This document shows positions 9,501-20,791 of a stretch of 64,000 bases of DNA, one piece after another. The notes below the pieces were generated by a model. It made no database searches. It worked only from the letters and a program-made list of their open reading frames with translations, and was not told where the DNA came from. This DNA is from Streptomyces sp. NBC_01294 (GTDB taxonomy: Bacteria; Actinomycetota; Actinomycetes; Streptomycetales; Streptomycetaceae): contig NZ_CP108423.1 of NCBI RefSeq assembly GCF_035917235.1, forward strand, positions 2,917,001-2,981,000, in the 5' to 3' direction. Made by a program: the position numbers and the translations under genes. Within the stretch, counting starts at the first letter, position 1, and every line of letters starts with the position of its first letter.

Positions 9501-9560
9501 GCCCGAGCCCTAGCCCGAGCCCTCGCCCGAGCCCTAGCCCGAGCCCTAGCCCTAGCCCTT
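9501..9560. repeat. CCCTAG/CCCGAG tandem repeat at the 3' end of ppgK
   Basis: Hexamer-based array of CCCGAG, CCCTAG and CCCTCG units, about nine copies. It overlaps the stop codon of ppgK: on the minus strand the units read GGGCTA and GGGCTC, so TAG codons occur in the array and the ppgK stop is one of them. Confidence 0.7.
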
Positions 9561-10304
9561 CGCCGGCCTCGCCGCCATCGCCGCCCCCACGATGCCCGCG
9601 TTGTTCTGCAGCTTCGCCGGGACGATCTCCGCCCGGACGCCCTCGATCAGGGGCAGGAACTTCTCCGGCTTGCGGCTGACGCCACCGCCGATGATGAAGA
9701 GGTCCGGGGAGAACAGCATCTCCACGTGCACGAGGTACTTCTGGACCCGGCGGGCCCACCGCTCCCACGTGAGCTCCCCGTCTTCCTTGGCCTTCACCGA
9801 CGCCCGGGTCTCCGCGTCGTGGCCGTGCAGCTCCAGGTGCCCGAGCTCGCTGTTCGGGACCAGCCGCCCGTCCGTGAACAGGGCGCTGCCGATGCCCGTC
9901 CCCAGCGTGAGCAGGATGACCGTGCCGCCGCGCCCGCGCCCGGCCCCGTACGTCATCTCCGCGACCCCCGCCGCGTCCGCGTCGTTCAGGACCGTGACCG
10001 GCATGCCGCCCAGCTCGCGCGCCAGCAGCGTCGCCGCTTCGGCGCCGACCCACGCGCCGTCCATGTTGGCCGCCGTACGGATGGTGCCGCCCGTGACCAC
10101 GCCCGGGAACGTGACCCCGACCGGGCCGTCCCAGCCGAAGTGGCGCACCACCTCGACGACGCAGCCGGCCACCCCGTCGGGGGTGGCCGGCTGCGGTGTC
10201 AGTACTTTGTGGCGCTCCTGAGTCAGGTCGCCACGTTCCAGGTCAACGGGAGCGCCCTTGATCCCGGATCCGCCGATGTCCACGCCGAAGATCTGCATGG
10301 ACAT
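9552..10304 (-). CDS. ppgK: Polyphosphate glucokinase (ROK family)
   Basis: 250 residues. ROK kinase motifs: phosphate-1 [16 protein letters not shown] at the N-terminus, the catalytic-Asp region [11 protein letters not shown], phosphate-2 [12 protein letters not shown] and [29 protein letters not shown] marks the adenosine region. The family uses polyphosphate or ATP to make glucose-6-phosphate in the cytoplasm and is typical of actinobacteria. It lies 15 bases downstream of ispH on the same strand. ATG 10304 and 10298 are both possible starts; neither has a strong RBS. Confidence 0.92.
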   Translation of the reverse strand: MSMQIFGVDIGGSGIKGAPVDLERGDLTQERHKVLTPQPATPDGVAGCVVEVVRHFGWDGPVGVTFPGVVTGGTIRTAANMDGAWVGAEAATLLARELGGMPVTVLNDADAAGVAEMTYGAGRGRGGTVILLTLGTGIGSALFTDGRLVPNSELGHLELHGHDAETRASVKAKEDGELTWERWARRVQKYLVHVEMLFSPDLFIIGGGVSRKPEKFLPLIEGVRAEIVPAKLQNNAGIVGAAMAARPAKG

Positions 10305-10319
10305 ACCGTACGAAACGAG

Positions 10320-11315
10320 TTACTTGTCGGCGACCAGTTCGGCAGCCTCCGCGCGCAGGTCGCGTCGCAGTTCCTTCGGCAGCGAGAAGACGATCGACTC
10401 CTCGGCGGTCTTGACGATCTCCACGTCGACGTAGTCACGCGCCGCGAGCCACTCCAGGACCTCCTCGACCAGGACCTCCGGCACCGAGGCGCCCGAGGTG
10501 AGGCCGACGGTGGTGACGCCCTCCAGCCAGGCCTCGTCGATCTCGCTCGCGAAGTCGACCAGGTACGCGGCGCGCGCGCCCGCGTCGAGCGCGACCTCGA
10601 CCAGCCGGATCGAGTTCGAGGAGTTCTTCGAGCCGACCACGATGACCAGGTCGGAGTCGGCGCCCATCACCTTGACCGCGGCCTGCCGGTTGGAGGTGGC
10701 GTAGCAGATGTCGTCGCTCGGCGGCGAGACCAGCAGCGGGAACTTCTGCTTCAGCGCGTCGACCGTCTCCATCGTCTCGTCGACCGAGAGGGTGGTCTGC
10801 GACAGCCAGACGACCTTCGACTCGTCGCGCACCTGGACGGCCGCGACGTCGTCCGGGCCGTCGACGATCGTGATGTGGTCCGGGGCCTCGCCGGAGGTGC
10901 CGATGACCTCCTCGTGGCCCTCGTGGCCGATGAGGAGGATGTCGAAGTCCTCGCTCGCGTACCGGATGGCTTCCTTGTGCACCTTGGTGACCAGCGGGCA
11001 GGTCGCGTCGATCGTCGCGAGCTTGCCGCGCGCGGCCTCCTCGTGCACCACCGGCGCCACGCCGTGCGCGGAGAACATCACGATGGAGCCCTCGGGGACC
11101 TCCTCCGTCCGCTCGACGAAGATGGCGCCCTTCTTCTCCAGCGTCTGGACGACGTACTTGTTGTGCACGATCTCGTGACGGACGTAGACCGGCGCACCGT
11201 ACTGCTCAAGGGCTTTCTCGACGGCGATCACGGCTCGGTCCACGCCCGCGCAGTAGCCGCGGGGCGCGGCGAGCAGGACACGGCGGGAAGCAGGAGCGGG
11301 GGCGGCAGCAGTCAT
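10320..11315 (-). CDS. ispH: 4-hydroxy-3-methylbut-2-enyl diphosphate reductase
   Basis: 331 residues from ATG 11315. The three cluster-ligand cysteines are visible: [32 protein letters not shown] and [15 protein letters not shown], with the substrate-binding His in [12 protein letters not shown] and SAHGVAP. This [4Fe-4S] enzyme makes IPP and DMAPP in the last step of the MEP pathway. Upstream in-frame ATG 11324 is an alternative start. It is divergent from the APC permease, with under 100 bases between the starts, and likely cotranscribed with ppgK. Confidence 0.95.
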   Translation of the reverse strand: MTAAAPAPASRRVLLAAPRGYCAGVDRAVIAVEKALEQYGAPVYVRHEIVHNKYVVQTLEKKGAIFVERTEEVPEGSIVMFSAHGVAPVVHEEAARGKLATIDATCPLVTKVHKEAIRYASEDFDILLIGHEGHEEVIGTSGEAPDHITIVDGPDDVAAVQVRDESKVVWLSQTTLSVDETMETVDALKQKFPLLVSPPSDDICYATSNRQAAVKVMGADSDLVIVVGSKNSSNSIRLVEVALDAGARAAYLVDFASEIDEAWLEGVTTVGLTSGASVPEVLVEEVLEWLAARDYVDVEIVKTAEESIVFSLPKELRRDLRAEAAELVADK

Positions 11316-11410
11316 GGGCTCCATCGTACGGGGGTCTCCGGGAGGCCGGGCGTCCCCCGTACTGCACACACTTGCCCGAAAGCCTGTCTCCCCCATCGCC
11401 CGGAGGACGG

Positions 11411-12904
11411 ATGGCGTCCGTGACGGATTCCAGTGGGGCGGCGCCCACGGCGCTGCGGCGGACTCTCGGCTTCCGGGACCTGGTCGTCTACGGGCTGCTC
11501 TTCATCGCGCCGATGGCGCCGGTGGGGGTCTTCGGCACGCTGGACGCCAAATCGCACGGCGCCGTCGCCCTCGTCTACCTCGCCGCGCCCGTCGCGATGG
11601 CCTTCACGGCCTTCTCCTACGCCCAGATGGTGCGGGTCGCCCCGCAGGCCGGCTCGGTCTTCACCTACGCCCGCAAGGGCCTGGGCGAGGGGCCCGGGCT
11701 GATCGCCGGGTGGATGGCGATGCTCGACTACCTGCTGATCCCGGCGGTCGCGTACCTCTTTTCGGGGATCGCGATGAACGCGCTCGTGCCGGAGGTCTCC
11801 GGGTGGGTGTGGACGGCTCTCGCGGTCGCGGTCACCACCCTGCTGAACCTGTGGGGCGTACGGGCGGCAGCGCGCGTGGGCTTCGCCGTGCTGGCCATGG
11901 AGGTCCTCGTCCTCCTCGTCTTCCTGGTCGCCGCGGTGACCGTCCTGGTCCGGGACGGGGCGCGGCGCGGCTGGCTCTCGCCGCTGACCGGCGACGGCTC
12001 GCTCGGCTTCAGCGTCGCCGCGGTGCTGGGCGCGGTGTCGGTCGCGGTCCTCTCCTACCTCGGCTTCGACGCGATCGCCTCCTTCGCCGAGGAGGTGACG
12101 GGGGGATCGGAGCGCGTGGCGCGGGCGGTGCTGTTCTGCCTGGCGCTGGCCGGGGTGCTGTTCATCGCCCAGAGCTATCTGGCGGCGCTGCTGATGCCCG
12201 TGTCCGCGGCGGAGCTGGCGGCCGATCCGGTGCGGCAGGGCCCGGCCTTCTACAACGCGGTGGAATCCTCGGTCGGCACCTGGCTGCACGACCTGGTGGC
12301 GGCCAGCAAGGCGATCGGGGCGGCCTTCGCGGCGCTGGCCGGGCAGGCGGCGGCCGGCCGGCTGGTGTTCGCGATGGCCCGGGAACGGCGGCTGCCGCGC
12401 GCCCTCGCCCGGACCTCGGACGGGACCCCGCGGCCCGCGCTGCTGGTGGCGGCCGTCATCACGCTGATCGCCGCCGTGTGGGCGGCCCGGCGCGACGACG
12501 GGCTGGACCACCTGGTGTCCGTCGTGGACGTCGGGGCGCTGGTGGCCTTCACCCTGCTGCACGCGTCGGTGGTGGGCTGGTTCGTGGTCAAGCGGCGGGA
12601 GGGCCCGCCGAACTGGTGGAAGCACCTGGTGATCCCGGTGCTGGGCGCGGCGGTGACGGTCGCGGTGATCGTCGAGGCCTCGTGGGAGGCCCAGCTGGTG
12701 GGCGCGGTCTGGCTGGCGGCGGGCCTGGCGGTGCTCTTCGCCCAGCGCGGGCGCCGCGGCCGCCCCGAGGGTCCTGGCGGCGACGGCCCGGCCGCGGGGC
12801 CCGGGGGCGGACCCGAGGGGCCCCAAGGTGGGCCGGACGAGCGGCCCGGCGGCGACCCCGCGGGGCCCCGGCGGCAGACACTAGGGGCCCGGCAGCGGCC
12901 CTGA
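11411..12904 (+). CDS. APC superfamily amino acid permease
   Basis: 497 residues from ATG 11411, preceded by GGAGGAC. The N-terminus [19 protein letters not shown] matches the first helix of APC transporters, and about 12 hydrophobic segments follow, with [15 protein letters not shown] in the middle (the APC helix-6 signature region) and [15 protein letters not shown] in the cytoplasmic loop. After residue about 450 comes a Gly/Pro/Arg-rich cytoplasmic tail, encoded by repetitive GC-rich DNA. Substrate probably an amino acid or polyamine; not determinable. Confidence 0.88.
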   Translation: MASVTDSSGAAPTALRRTLGFRDLVVYGLLFIAPMAPVGVFGTLDAKSHGAVALVYLAAPVAMAFTAFSYAQMVRVAPQAGSVFTYARKGLGEGPGLIAGWMAMLDYLLIPAVAYLFSGIAMNALVPEVSGWVWTALAVAVTTLLNLWGVRAAARVGFAVLAMEVLVLLVFLVAAVTVLVRDGARRGWLSPLTGDGSLGFSVAAVLGAVSVAVLSYLGFDAIASFAEEVTGGSERVARAVLFCLALAGVLFIAQSYLAALLMPVSAAELAADPVRQGPAFYNAVESSVGTWLHDLVAASKAIGAAFAALAGQAAAGRLVFAMARERRLPRALARTSDGTPRPALLVAAVITLIAAVWAARRDDGLDHLVSVVDVGALVAFTLLHASVVGWFVVKRREGPPNWWKHLVIPVLGAAVTVAVIVEASWEAQLVGAVWLAAGLAVLFAQRGRRGRPEGPGGDGPAAGPGGGPEGPQGGPDERPGGDPAGPRRQTLGARQRP

Positions 12905-13046
12905 CGCGAGGCCCGGTGACGGCCCCGGTCGGGAACCCCGCGGCACCCCGGACAAGGGCCCCGGCAGTGGTCCGGCCGGGCTTCCCGGGGCCGACACCGG
13001 TACCGGAGCCTGAGACGCTGTCAGTCGGGCCGGATAGCCTGCGTCC

Positions 13047-14303
13047 ATGGGTCTGAATACGTCGGCCGAGGCGCCGCTGCCGGTAGGCCAGGTGTCCCGG
13101 CTCATCGGGGGCTGGATCGAGCGGCTCGGCCAGGTGTGGGTGGAGGGGCAGATCACCCAGCTCTCGCGGCGGCCGGGGGCGGGGGTGGTCTTCCTGACGC
13201 TGCGCGACCCGTCGCACGACATCTCGGTCAGCGTGACCTGCTTCCGCCAGGTCTACGACGAGGTCGCGGACGTGGTCTCGGAGGGCGCACGCGTCGTCCT
13301 GCTGGCCAAGCCGGAGTGGTACGCCCCCCGCGGGCAGCTGTCCCTGCGGGCCACCGAGATACGGCCGGTCGGCATCGGGGAGCTCCTGGCCCGGCTGGAG
13401 CGGCTCAAGCGGTCCCTGGCCGCCGAGGGGCTCTTCGCGCTGGACCGCAAGAAGCCGCTGCCCTTCCTGCCGCAGCTGATCGGGCTGGTGGTGGGCCGGG
13501 CCTCGGCCGCCGAGCGCGACGTACTGGAGAACGCCCGGCGCCGCTGGCCTGCGGTCCGCTTCGAGGTGCGCAACGTCGCCGTGCAGGGGGTGAACGCGGT
13601 GCCCCAGGTGGTCCGGGCGGTCAAGGAGCTCGACGCCCTGGACGAGGTCGACGTGATCATCGTGGCGCGCGGCGGCGGCAGCGTCGAGGACCTGCTGCCC
13701 TTCTCCGACGAGGAGGTTGTACGGACGGTCGCGGCCGCCCGCACCCCGGTGGTCTCGGCGATCGGCCACGAGCCCGACTCCCCGCTGCTGGACCTGGTCG
13801 CGGACGTGCGGGCCTCCACTCCCACGGACGCGGCGAAGAAGGTGGTCCCGGACGTGGGCGAGGAGCTGGAGCGCGTACGCCAGCTGCAGGCCCGGGGGCT
13901 GCGCGCGGTGAGCGGGCTGCTCGACCGGGAGGAGCGGGGGCTCGCGCACGCCCTGGCCCGGCCGGTCTTCGTCCACCCGCAGCGGATGGTGGAGATCCGG
14001 GAGGACGAGCTGGACGCGCTGCTGGCACGCAGCCGGCGCACGCTGGGGCACCTGCTGGACCGGGCCGACTCCGAGCTCGCCCACACTCTCGCCCGGGTGG
14101 TGGCGCTGTCCCCGGCCGCGACCCTGGAGCGCGGGTACGCCGTACTGCAGCGGGCCGACGGCCATGTGGTGCGCTCCCCGCAGGAGGTCTCGGCTGACGA
14201 GGTGCTGCGCGCACGGGTCGCGGAGGGCACCTTCTCCGTGCAGGTCACCTCCGAACAGGTCGCCTCCATGGAGGCGTCTTCCTCGACCGTCGCTCCGGAA
14301 TAG
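13047..14303 (+). CDS. xseA: Exodeoxyribonuclease VII large subunit
   Basis: 418 residues. N-terminal OB-fold ([20 protein letters not shown], residues about 14-110), then the catalytic domain with [37 protein letters not shown] and RASTPTDAA, the conserved core of XseA. A coiled-coil region and the [10 protein letters not shown]-terminal motif follow. It degrades single-stranded DNA to oligonucleotides with XseB, whose gene lies 54 bases downstream. Confidence 0.96.
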   Translation: MGLNTSAEAPLPVGQVSRLIGGWIERLGQVWVEGQITQLSRRPGAGVVFLTLRDPSHDISVSVTCFRQVYDEVADVVSEGARVVLLAKPEWYAPRGQLSLRATEIRPVGIGELLARLERLKRSLAAEGLFALDRKKPLPFLPQLIGLVVGRASAAERDVLENARRRWPAVRFEVRNVAVQGVNAVPQVVRAVKELDALDEVDVIIVARGGGSVEDLLPFSDEEVVRTVAAARTPVVSAIGHEPDSPLLDLVADVRASTPTDAAKKVVPDVGEELERVRQLQARGLRAVSGLLDREERGLAHALARPVFVHPQRMVEIREDELDALLARSRRTLGHLLDRADSELAHTLARVVALSPAATLERGYAVLQRADGHVVRSPQEVSADEVLRARVAEGTFSVQVTSEQVASMEASSSTVAPE

Positions 14304-14357
14304 CGACACACGGCCGCGACCAGTCGGCCGCACGACACACACAGGGTGGAAAAGGGA

Positions 14358-14579
14358 ATGGCAGAGGCCGAGACGGCGCTGGGGTACGAGCAGGCACGCG
14401 ACGAGCTCATCGAGGTCGTCCGCAAGCTGGAGGCGGGCGGGACCTCGCTGGAGGACTCGCTCGCGCTCTGGGAGCGCGGCGAGGAGCTGGCGAAGGTGTG
14501 CCGGCACTGGCTGGAGGGGGCGCGGGCCCGGCTGGACTCGGCCCTGGCGGCGCGGGAACCGGCCGAGGACGAGGAGTGA
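14358..14579 (+). CDS. xseB: Exodeoxyribonuclease VII small subunit
   Basis: 73 residues from ATG 14358, which has AAGGG three bases upstream; an in-frame GTG at 14346 is the alternative. The helical-hairpin signature [19 protein letters not shown], then [18 protein letters not shown], is diagnostic for XseB. It forms the holoenzyme with XseA and is its operon partner. Confidence 0.95.
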   Translation: MAEAETALGYEQARDELIEVVRKLEAGGTSLEDSLALWERGEELAKVCRHWLEGARARLDSALAAREPAEDEE

Positions 14580-14602
14580 TCCCGCTCACCACCGGACGGG
14601 TT

Positions 14603-14620
14603 TAGTTGAAAATTCATCTA
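14603..14620. promoter_or_regulatory. Candidate operator upstream of the nitroreductase
   Basis: Dyad TAGTTGAA-AA-TTCATCTA; the 8-base arms match in 7 positions. It lies 54 bases before the nitroreductase start. Dyads of the TAGTTGAA type are common operators of MarR regulators upstream of redox enzymes. No regulator gene is adjacent. Confidence 0.5.
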
Positions 14621-14673
14621 CTTCGGCCGTAGAGTCGGTGACATCGCTTCACCTCCGCATGGAAGGCTTTCCG

Positions 14674-15264
14674 ATGTCTCTCGTTCTCGACTCCGCCGCC
14701 CAGGACCTCCTGTTCCGCGAGGCCCGCACGGCCAACACGTTCACCGACGAGCCGGTCACCGAGGAGCAGGTCCAGGCGATCTACGACCTGGTGAAGTACG
14801 GCCCCACCGCCTTCAACCAGACCCCGCTGCGCATCACCCTGGTCCGCTCCGCCGAGGCCCGCGAGCGCCTGGTGAAGCACATGGCCGAGGGCAACCAGCC
14901 CAAGACCTCCACCGCCCCGCTGGTCGCGATCCTCTCCGCGGACAACGAGTTCCACGAGGAGCTCCCGGCGCTGTTCCCGGCGTTCCCGCAGGCCAAGGAG
15001 CTCTTCTACTCCGAGCGTCCGGCCCGCGAGCAGTCCGCGGTGCTGAACGCCTCCCTCCAGGCCGCGTACTTCATCATCGGCATCCGCGCCGCCGGTCTGG
15101 CCGCGGGCCCGATGACCGGTGTGGACTTCGCCGGCCTCCAGAAGGAGTTCCTGGACGACGACCACACCCCGCTGATCGTCATGAACATCGGCAAGCCGGG
15201 CGAGGACGCCTGGTACCCGCGCGGCCCGCGTCTGGCCTTCGACGAGGTCATCACCACCGTCTGA
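14674..15264 (+). CDS. RutE/HadB-like nitroreductase (malonic semialdehyde reductase family)
   Basis: 196 residues from ATG 14674, with GGAAGG seven bases upstream. LVKYGPTAFNQTPLRITLV, AYFIIGIRAAGLAAGPMTG and VMNIGKPGEDAWYPRGPRL are typical of the FMN-dependent malonic semialdehyde reductase RutE branch. Cytoplasmic NAD(P)H-dependent reductase; true substrate uncertain outside rut operons, and no rut genes adjoin. Its promoter holds a MarR-like dyad and it is followed by a strong terminator, so it is a monocistronic, probably inducible unit. Confidence 0.88.
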   Translation: MSLVLDSAAQDLLFREARTANTFTDEPVTEEQVQAIYDLVKYGPTAFNQTPLRITLVRSAEARERLVKHMAEGNQPKTSTAPLVAILSADNEFHEELPALFPAFPQAKELFYSERPAREQSAVLNASLQAAYFIIGIRAAGLAAGPMTGVDFAGLQKEFLDDDHTPLIVMNIGKPGEDAWYPRGPRLAFDEVITTV

Positions 15265-15295
15265 GCGCGCACCCGGCCATCGGCCGAAGCGCGTA

Positions 15296-15349
15296 CGTGA
15301 AAAGGGCCGTGCGCCCCGGAAACCCGGGGCGCACGGCCCTTTTTCACGT
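15296..15349. terminator. Strong bidirectional terminator
   Basis: A perfect stem of over 20 bp, core AAAAAGGGCCGTGCGCCCCGG on one arm and its complement on the other, loop AAAC, flanked by A and T runs so that it works in both directions. It ends the nitroreductase transcript. Confidence 0.9.
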
Positions 15350-15453
15350 GCACCGCACCGTGACGGCCGGGCCGGCTCGCCGCCCGTGCGCAGCGGCCGC
15401 GGCGGCCTCCGCCACGGCCGCAGCCACAACCACAGGCGCAGCCACCACTGCCG

Positions 15454-15981
15454 CTAGCGGCCCTGCTTGAACTCCAGCGTCGCCGCCATCGCCGCGAGCT
15501 GCTCGAAGGGGGCCGTCCCGGTCACGACCGTGACGTGGCCCTGTCCCTGCCGCACGAGGGCGTCGTACTTCTCGCCGTCCCAGCGCTCCCAGGCGGTGTC
15601 GCCGACCTGCTGCGTCTGCCCGGTGGCCGTCGCCTTCTGGGTGACCCGGGCGAGGTACTTGGCCGAGGTGTCCGTGGACTGCTCCACCGCCACGTACTGC
15701 CGGTCGGGGTCGAGGAAGCCCAGGTGCCAGGCGTCGGCGTTCTTGCGCTCGTACGTCACCGAGGTCGCACGCCACTGCTCCGGGAGGCCCACGGGGGCGG
15801 CCACCGGGTACGGGGCCGCGCGCCGGGCCGTGATGGTCTCCACGCGGTAGTCGACCGCGTGCGTCGGATCGGCCTTCTCGTCATGGGGGACGAAGAGGTA
15901 GATCCCGGCGACGACGATGCCGATCACCCCCAGCGACCGGACCATGTCCCAAACCGTCTGCTTGCCTTTCATACCTGCCAC
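15454..15981 (-). CDS. DUF4245 membrane-anchored protein
   Basis: 175 residues from GTG 15981 (ATG 15972 and 15999 are alternatives). One N-terminal membrane helix ([19 protein letters not shown], about 13-32) is followed by an extracellular domain with [33 protein letters not shown] and GDTAWERW. This pattern fits the actinobacterial DUF4245 family, which commonly lies beside glpX. It is divergent from glpX. Function unknown. Confidence 0.85.
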   Translation of the reverse strand: MAGMKGKQTVWDMVRSLGVIGIVVAGIYLFVPHDEKADPTHAVDYRVETITARRAAPYPVAAPVGLPEQWRATSVTYERKNADAWHLGFLDPDRQYVAVEQSTDTSAKYLARVTQKATATGQTQQVGDTAWERWDGEKYDALVRQGQGHVTVVTGTAPFEQLAAMAATLEFKQGR

Positions 15982-16208
15982 GGGACCATCGTCCCGCATC
16001 GCAGGGGGGCGATCACCGCCGGGGTCGCGCCGGCGAGCCGCAGGGAGGACGCTGGAATGCCCGCAAGGACCGCAAGGTGTCCGCTCAGGACATTCGGCTG
16101 ACCGATATTCCGCTCATACGTGACCCGCCCTGCTCAATATGTCGACGTACCGATAGAGTTCCAGCACCCTCACTTCCCGGCCGTCGCCGTACAGAAAGGT
16201 GCGCTCCG

Positions 16209-17240
16209 ATGACCGAGCACAACCTGCCGCCCCAGCTCGAGGTCTCTCCGGAGGCCCCCGACCGCAACCTCGCCCTGGAACTCGTCCGGGTCACCGAGGC
16301 CGCCGCCATGGCCGCGGGCCGGTGGGTCGGGCGCGGCGACAAGCTCGGCGCCGACGGCGCCGCCGTCAACGCGATGCGGACCCTGATCTCCACCGTGTCG
16401 ATGAACGGCGTCGTCGTCATCGGCGAGGGCGAGAAGGACGAAGCCCCGATGCTCTTCAACGGCGAGCGGGTCGGTGACGGCACCGGCGCCGAGGTCGACA
16501 TCGCCGTGGACCCGATCGACGGCACCACCCTGAACGCCAAGGGCATGCCGAACGCCATCGCCGTCCTGGCCGCCGCCGACCGCGGCACCATGTTCGACCC
16601 GTCCGCGGTCTTCTACATGGAGAAGCTGGTCACCGGCCCCGAGGCCGCCGACTTCGTCGACATCAACGCCCCGGTCTCGGTGAACATCCGCCGCGTCGCC
16701 AAGGCCAAGAACATGGCCGTCGAGGACGTCACCGTGATCATCCTGGACCGCCCCCGCCACGAGGGCATCGTCAAGGAGATCCGCGAGACCGGCGCCCGGA
16801 TCAAGTTCATCTCCGACGGCGACGTCGCGGGCTCGGTCATGGCGGTGCGCGAGGGCACCGGCGTGGACCTGCTGCTCGGCATCGGCGGCACCCCCGAGGG
16901 CATCATCTCGGCGTGCGCCATCAAGTGCCTCGGCGGCACCATCCAGGGCAAGCTGTGGCCCAAGGACGAGGCCGAGCGCCAGAAGGCCCTCGACGCGGGC
17001 CACGACCTGGACCGGGTCCTGCACACCAACGACCTGGTGTCCGGCGAGAACGTCTTCTTCGTCGCCACCGGCATCACCGACGGCGAGCTGCTGCGCGGCG
17101 TCCACTACCGCTCGGAGACCGCGACGACGTCCTCGCTGGTCATGCGCTCGAAGTCGGGCACGATCCGGAAGATCGACTCCACCCACCGCCTGTCGAAGCT
17201 GCGCGCCTACAGCGCGATCGACTTCGACCGCGCGCAGTAG
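16209..17240 (+). CDS. glpX: Class II fructose-1,6-bisphosphatase
   Basis: 343 residues from ATG 16209, with AAAGGTG upstream. Metal-binding and catalytic motifs [17 protein letters not shown] and [16 protein letters not shown], followed by [18 protein letters not shown], define the GlpX family. It dephosphorylates fructose-1,6-bisphosphate in gluconeogenesis and is the usual FBPase of actinobacteria. A longer frame extends upstream but lacks the conserved N-terminus. Followed by a terminator at 17261. Confidence 0.96.
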   Translation: MTEHNLPPQLEVSPEAPDRNLALELVRVTEAAAMAAGRWVGRGDKLGADGAAVNAMRTLISTVSMNGVVVIGEGEKDEAPMLFNGERVGDGTGAEVDIAVDPIDGTTLNAKGMPNAIAVLAAADRGTMFDPSAVFYMEKLVTGPEAADFVDINAPVSVNIRRVAKAKNMAVEDVTVIILDRPRHEGIVKEIRETGARIKFISDGDVAGSVMAVREGTGVDLLLGIGGTPEGIISACAIKCLGGTIQGKLWPKDEAERQKALDAGHDLDRVLHTNDLVSGENVFFVATGITDGELLRGVHYRSETATTSSLVMRSKSGTIRKIDSTHRLSKLRAYSAIDFDRAQ

Positions 17241-17617
17241 CCTCCGGCTCGGAAGCGCGAAGAGGGGCGGTCCGTGTGCGGCGGGCCGCCCCTCTCGCAC
17301 GTCCGCGTACGCACCCGTACGGCAACAGGTCCACGCCCACACGGCTCGGCGCATTCGGCACGCATCCGCCGCGCCCCGGCGATCGTCGCGGCCTGCGGCC
17401 GGCCGTCTCGTGTGCGGCGGCAGGCCCTCGCAGACCCCGCCGGACCGTGGCCCGGCCCGCCCGGCGACCCGCTCGGCCGGCGGCGGCCCACTCGGCCCGC
17501 GGCAGCGGCAGGCTCGGCCTGCGGCACGACCGCCTCAGCCCGCGGCAGCGACCCGCTCCGCCCCGACGACCGGCTCAGCCCGCGGCAGCGCCCCGCTCCG
17601 TCCCGACGACGACCGGC
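17241..17617. other. Intergenic stretch glpX-WhiB
   Basis: 377 bases with no credible gene. It holds the glpX terminator at 17261-17295 and a degenerate repeat tract that becomes a tandem array at 17534-17636. Composition is Pro/Arg-codon-like GC-rich sequence without start/RBS pairs. Confidence 0.6.
17261..17295 (+). terminator. glpX terminator
   Basis: Perfect 10-bp stem AGAGGGGCGG / CCGCCCCTCT with a 15-base loop, 20 bases past the glpX stop. No strong T run, as is common in Streptomyces. Confidence 0.65.
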
Positions 17618-17636
17618 TCAGCCCGCGGCGGCGATC
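17534..17636. repeat. 40-43-bp tandem repeat at the 3' end of the WhiB gene
   Basis: Units start CTCAGCCCGCGGCAGCG and end GACGACCGG: copy 1 at 17534-17573, copy 2 at 17574-17616 (three bases longer by a GAC duplication), and a partial copy 3 from 17617. More diverged copies precede. Copy 3 includes the stop codon of the WhiB gene, and the same TCAG occurs in each unit. Confidence 0.75.
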
Positions 17637-18025
17637 GGCCCGGCCCCCGGGGCCTGGCGCAGCTCGGCGGCCCTGCGCCGCATCCGCGCCAGCACCACCC
17701 GGCGCTCGGCGGCGGTGAGCCCGCCCCAGACCCCGTACGGCTCGGGTTGGAGCAGCGCGTGCTCGCGGCAGGAGACCATCACGGGGCAGCGCGCGCAGAC
17801 GCGCTTGGCGGCCTCCTCGCGGGCGAGCCGGGCCGCGGTCGGCTCCTTGGAGGGCGCGAAGAAGAGTCCCGCCTCGTCGCGGCGGCACACCGCCTCCGCG
17901 TGCCATGGGCCGTCTTCCGCCCTGGCAGGCACCCGCGGCTTCGGTACGGCCGACGGGCGCACTCCAGGCCCCTGGAGGCTCTTCACGGCGGCTACCTGCA
18001 GGGACTGATGCGGCGGATGCGGCAC
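17618..18025 (-). CDS. WhiB family iron-sulfur transcriptional regulator
   Basis: 135 residues from GTG 18025, preceded by AGGAGTAGACC. The four cluster cysteines occur in AVCRRDEAGLFFAPS and RVCARCPVMVSCREHALL, followed by the family turn YGVWGGLTAAERR and a basic C-terminus. WhiB proteins bind [4Fe-4S] and partner with the principal sigma factor. The segment PSKEPTAARLAREEAAKR marks a common Streptomyces subgroup; I do not assign a wbl letter. Confidence 0.92.
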   Translation of the reverse strand: MPHPPHQSLQVAAVKSLQGPGVRPSAVPKPRVPARAEDGPWHAEAVCRRDEAGLFFAPSKEPTAARLAREEAAKRVCARCPVMVSCREHALLQPEPYGVWGGLTAAERRVVLARMRRRAAELRQAPGAGPIAAAG

Positions 18026-18181
18026 GGTCTACTCCTGACGACGTATACGTGAGCGAGAGACGACGCACCTGTCCCTACCCGCTGTACGCCCCCCTATGCA
18101 CTGCGTGCCACGGCTCGAGCGGGGTTCGTCCGAAACAAGACCCTGCTGTGCCCCCTGCCGTCACGCGCCCGCCGGCGGGTT

Positions 18182-18841
18182 TCAGCCGTCGAGGCGCTTG
18201 CGCAGTTTGCGGGCCAGGTCGACCAGGAAAGCGCCCCTCTTGGGCCGCGCCTCGATGTTGCCCAGCAGGGCGAAACCCCGGACGATCACCACCGGCGCCT
18301 GCGGGTCGGTCTCCCCGCGGCCCTCGCCGCGCACCTCGAAATTGCCGAGGACCCCGCTGCCGTAGCCGCGCAGGGTCACGTTCTCCGGGACCACGACCTC
18401 CACGTTGCCCAGGATGCAGGTCACGTTGATCTCGGTGACCTGCTGCTCGAAGACCGCCTCGGTGAGGTCGAGGTTGATGTCGCCCATGACCGAGATGGCG
18501 CGGGAGTGCGCCCCGGGCCGCCAGCGGCCCTTGCGGGCGGAGCTGCTGCACACCGCGACGATGGTCTCCGCGGGGCCGCCGGCCGGTGCGCCGTGGCCCG
18601 GGTACGCGGGCGACGCATGGACGCCGCCGGGCGCGGGCAGATCCCGTACGAGCACTTCCAGCTCGCCGACCGTCTTGAGGGCGTACAGCGAGTCCAGGCG
18701 GTCGGAATGCTCCTCGGCGGTCAGCCGGCCTTCGGCGAGGGCGTCGCTGAGGATCTGCGCGATCCGGTCCCGGTCGGCGTCGGAGGCGCGCAGCTCGGCA
18801 GGGGCGGGTGCGGGGGCGGCGGGGTGCTTTTCCAGGTCCAC
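18182..18841 (-). CDS. DUF1707 protein with LiaF-like C-terminal domain
   Basis: 219 residues from GTG 18841 (VDLEKHPAAP); ATG 18853 is an alternative, but TATGCT would serve as a -10 element for a leaderless GTG. Residues about 17-70 are DUF1707: LRASDADRDRIAQILSDALA then EGRLTAEEHSDRLDSLYALK. The C-terminal half (ISVMGDINLDLTEAVF, ILGNVEVVVPENVTL) resembles the beta-helical cell-wall-stress LiaF/DUF2154 fold. No membrane segment. Likely envelope-stress related; mechanism unknown. Confidence 0.85.
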   Translation of the reverse strand: MDLEKHPAAPAPAPAELRASDADRDRIAQILSDALAEGRLTAEEHSDRLDSLYALKTVGELEVLVRDLPAPGGVHASPAYPGHGAPAGGPAETIVAVCSSSARKGRWRPGAHSRAISVMGDINLDLTEAVFEQQVTEINVTCILGNVEVVVPENVTLRGYGSGVLGNFEVRGEGRGETDPQAPVVIVRGFALLGNIEARPKRGAFLVDLARKLRKRLDG

Positions 18842-18988
18842 GACGCCCAGCATAGCGAGACACGATAGATCGCGATACTACCGAGTGAGCCTTACCTCAC
18901 AGACACGCCCCCGACGGGAGGTTCTACGCTGGTGGACCGCACTGCCAATTGGTCGTCAGTGCTGTCTGCCGAGTGAGGAATGCCCCCA

Positions 18989-20653
<1,665 letters not shown>

Positions 20654-20660
20654 CGCGACG

Positions 20661-20702
20661 GCCTGAGGGCCTCTCCCCCGTTCGGGGGAGAGGCCCTCAG
20701 GC
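20661..20702 (+). terminator. Fumarase terminator
   Basis: Perfect 19-bp stem, GCCTGAGGGCCTCTCCCCC against its complement, loop GTTC, starting eight bases after the fumarase stop. Confidence 0.9.
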
Positions 20703-20791
20703 ATATCCGCCCATCGGCAGATGGCAGGCCGGCGGGCTCCCGGCGAGGCTTTTCCCGTAACCAAACAGCCCTTGGAACACGGGAGTTCGCC

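Noticed and set aside
17480..17640. Possible small proline-rich gene in the glpX-WhiB spacer
   Set aside because: Open in several frames only because of repeat composition; no start/RBS.
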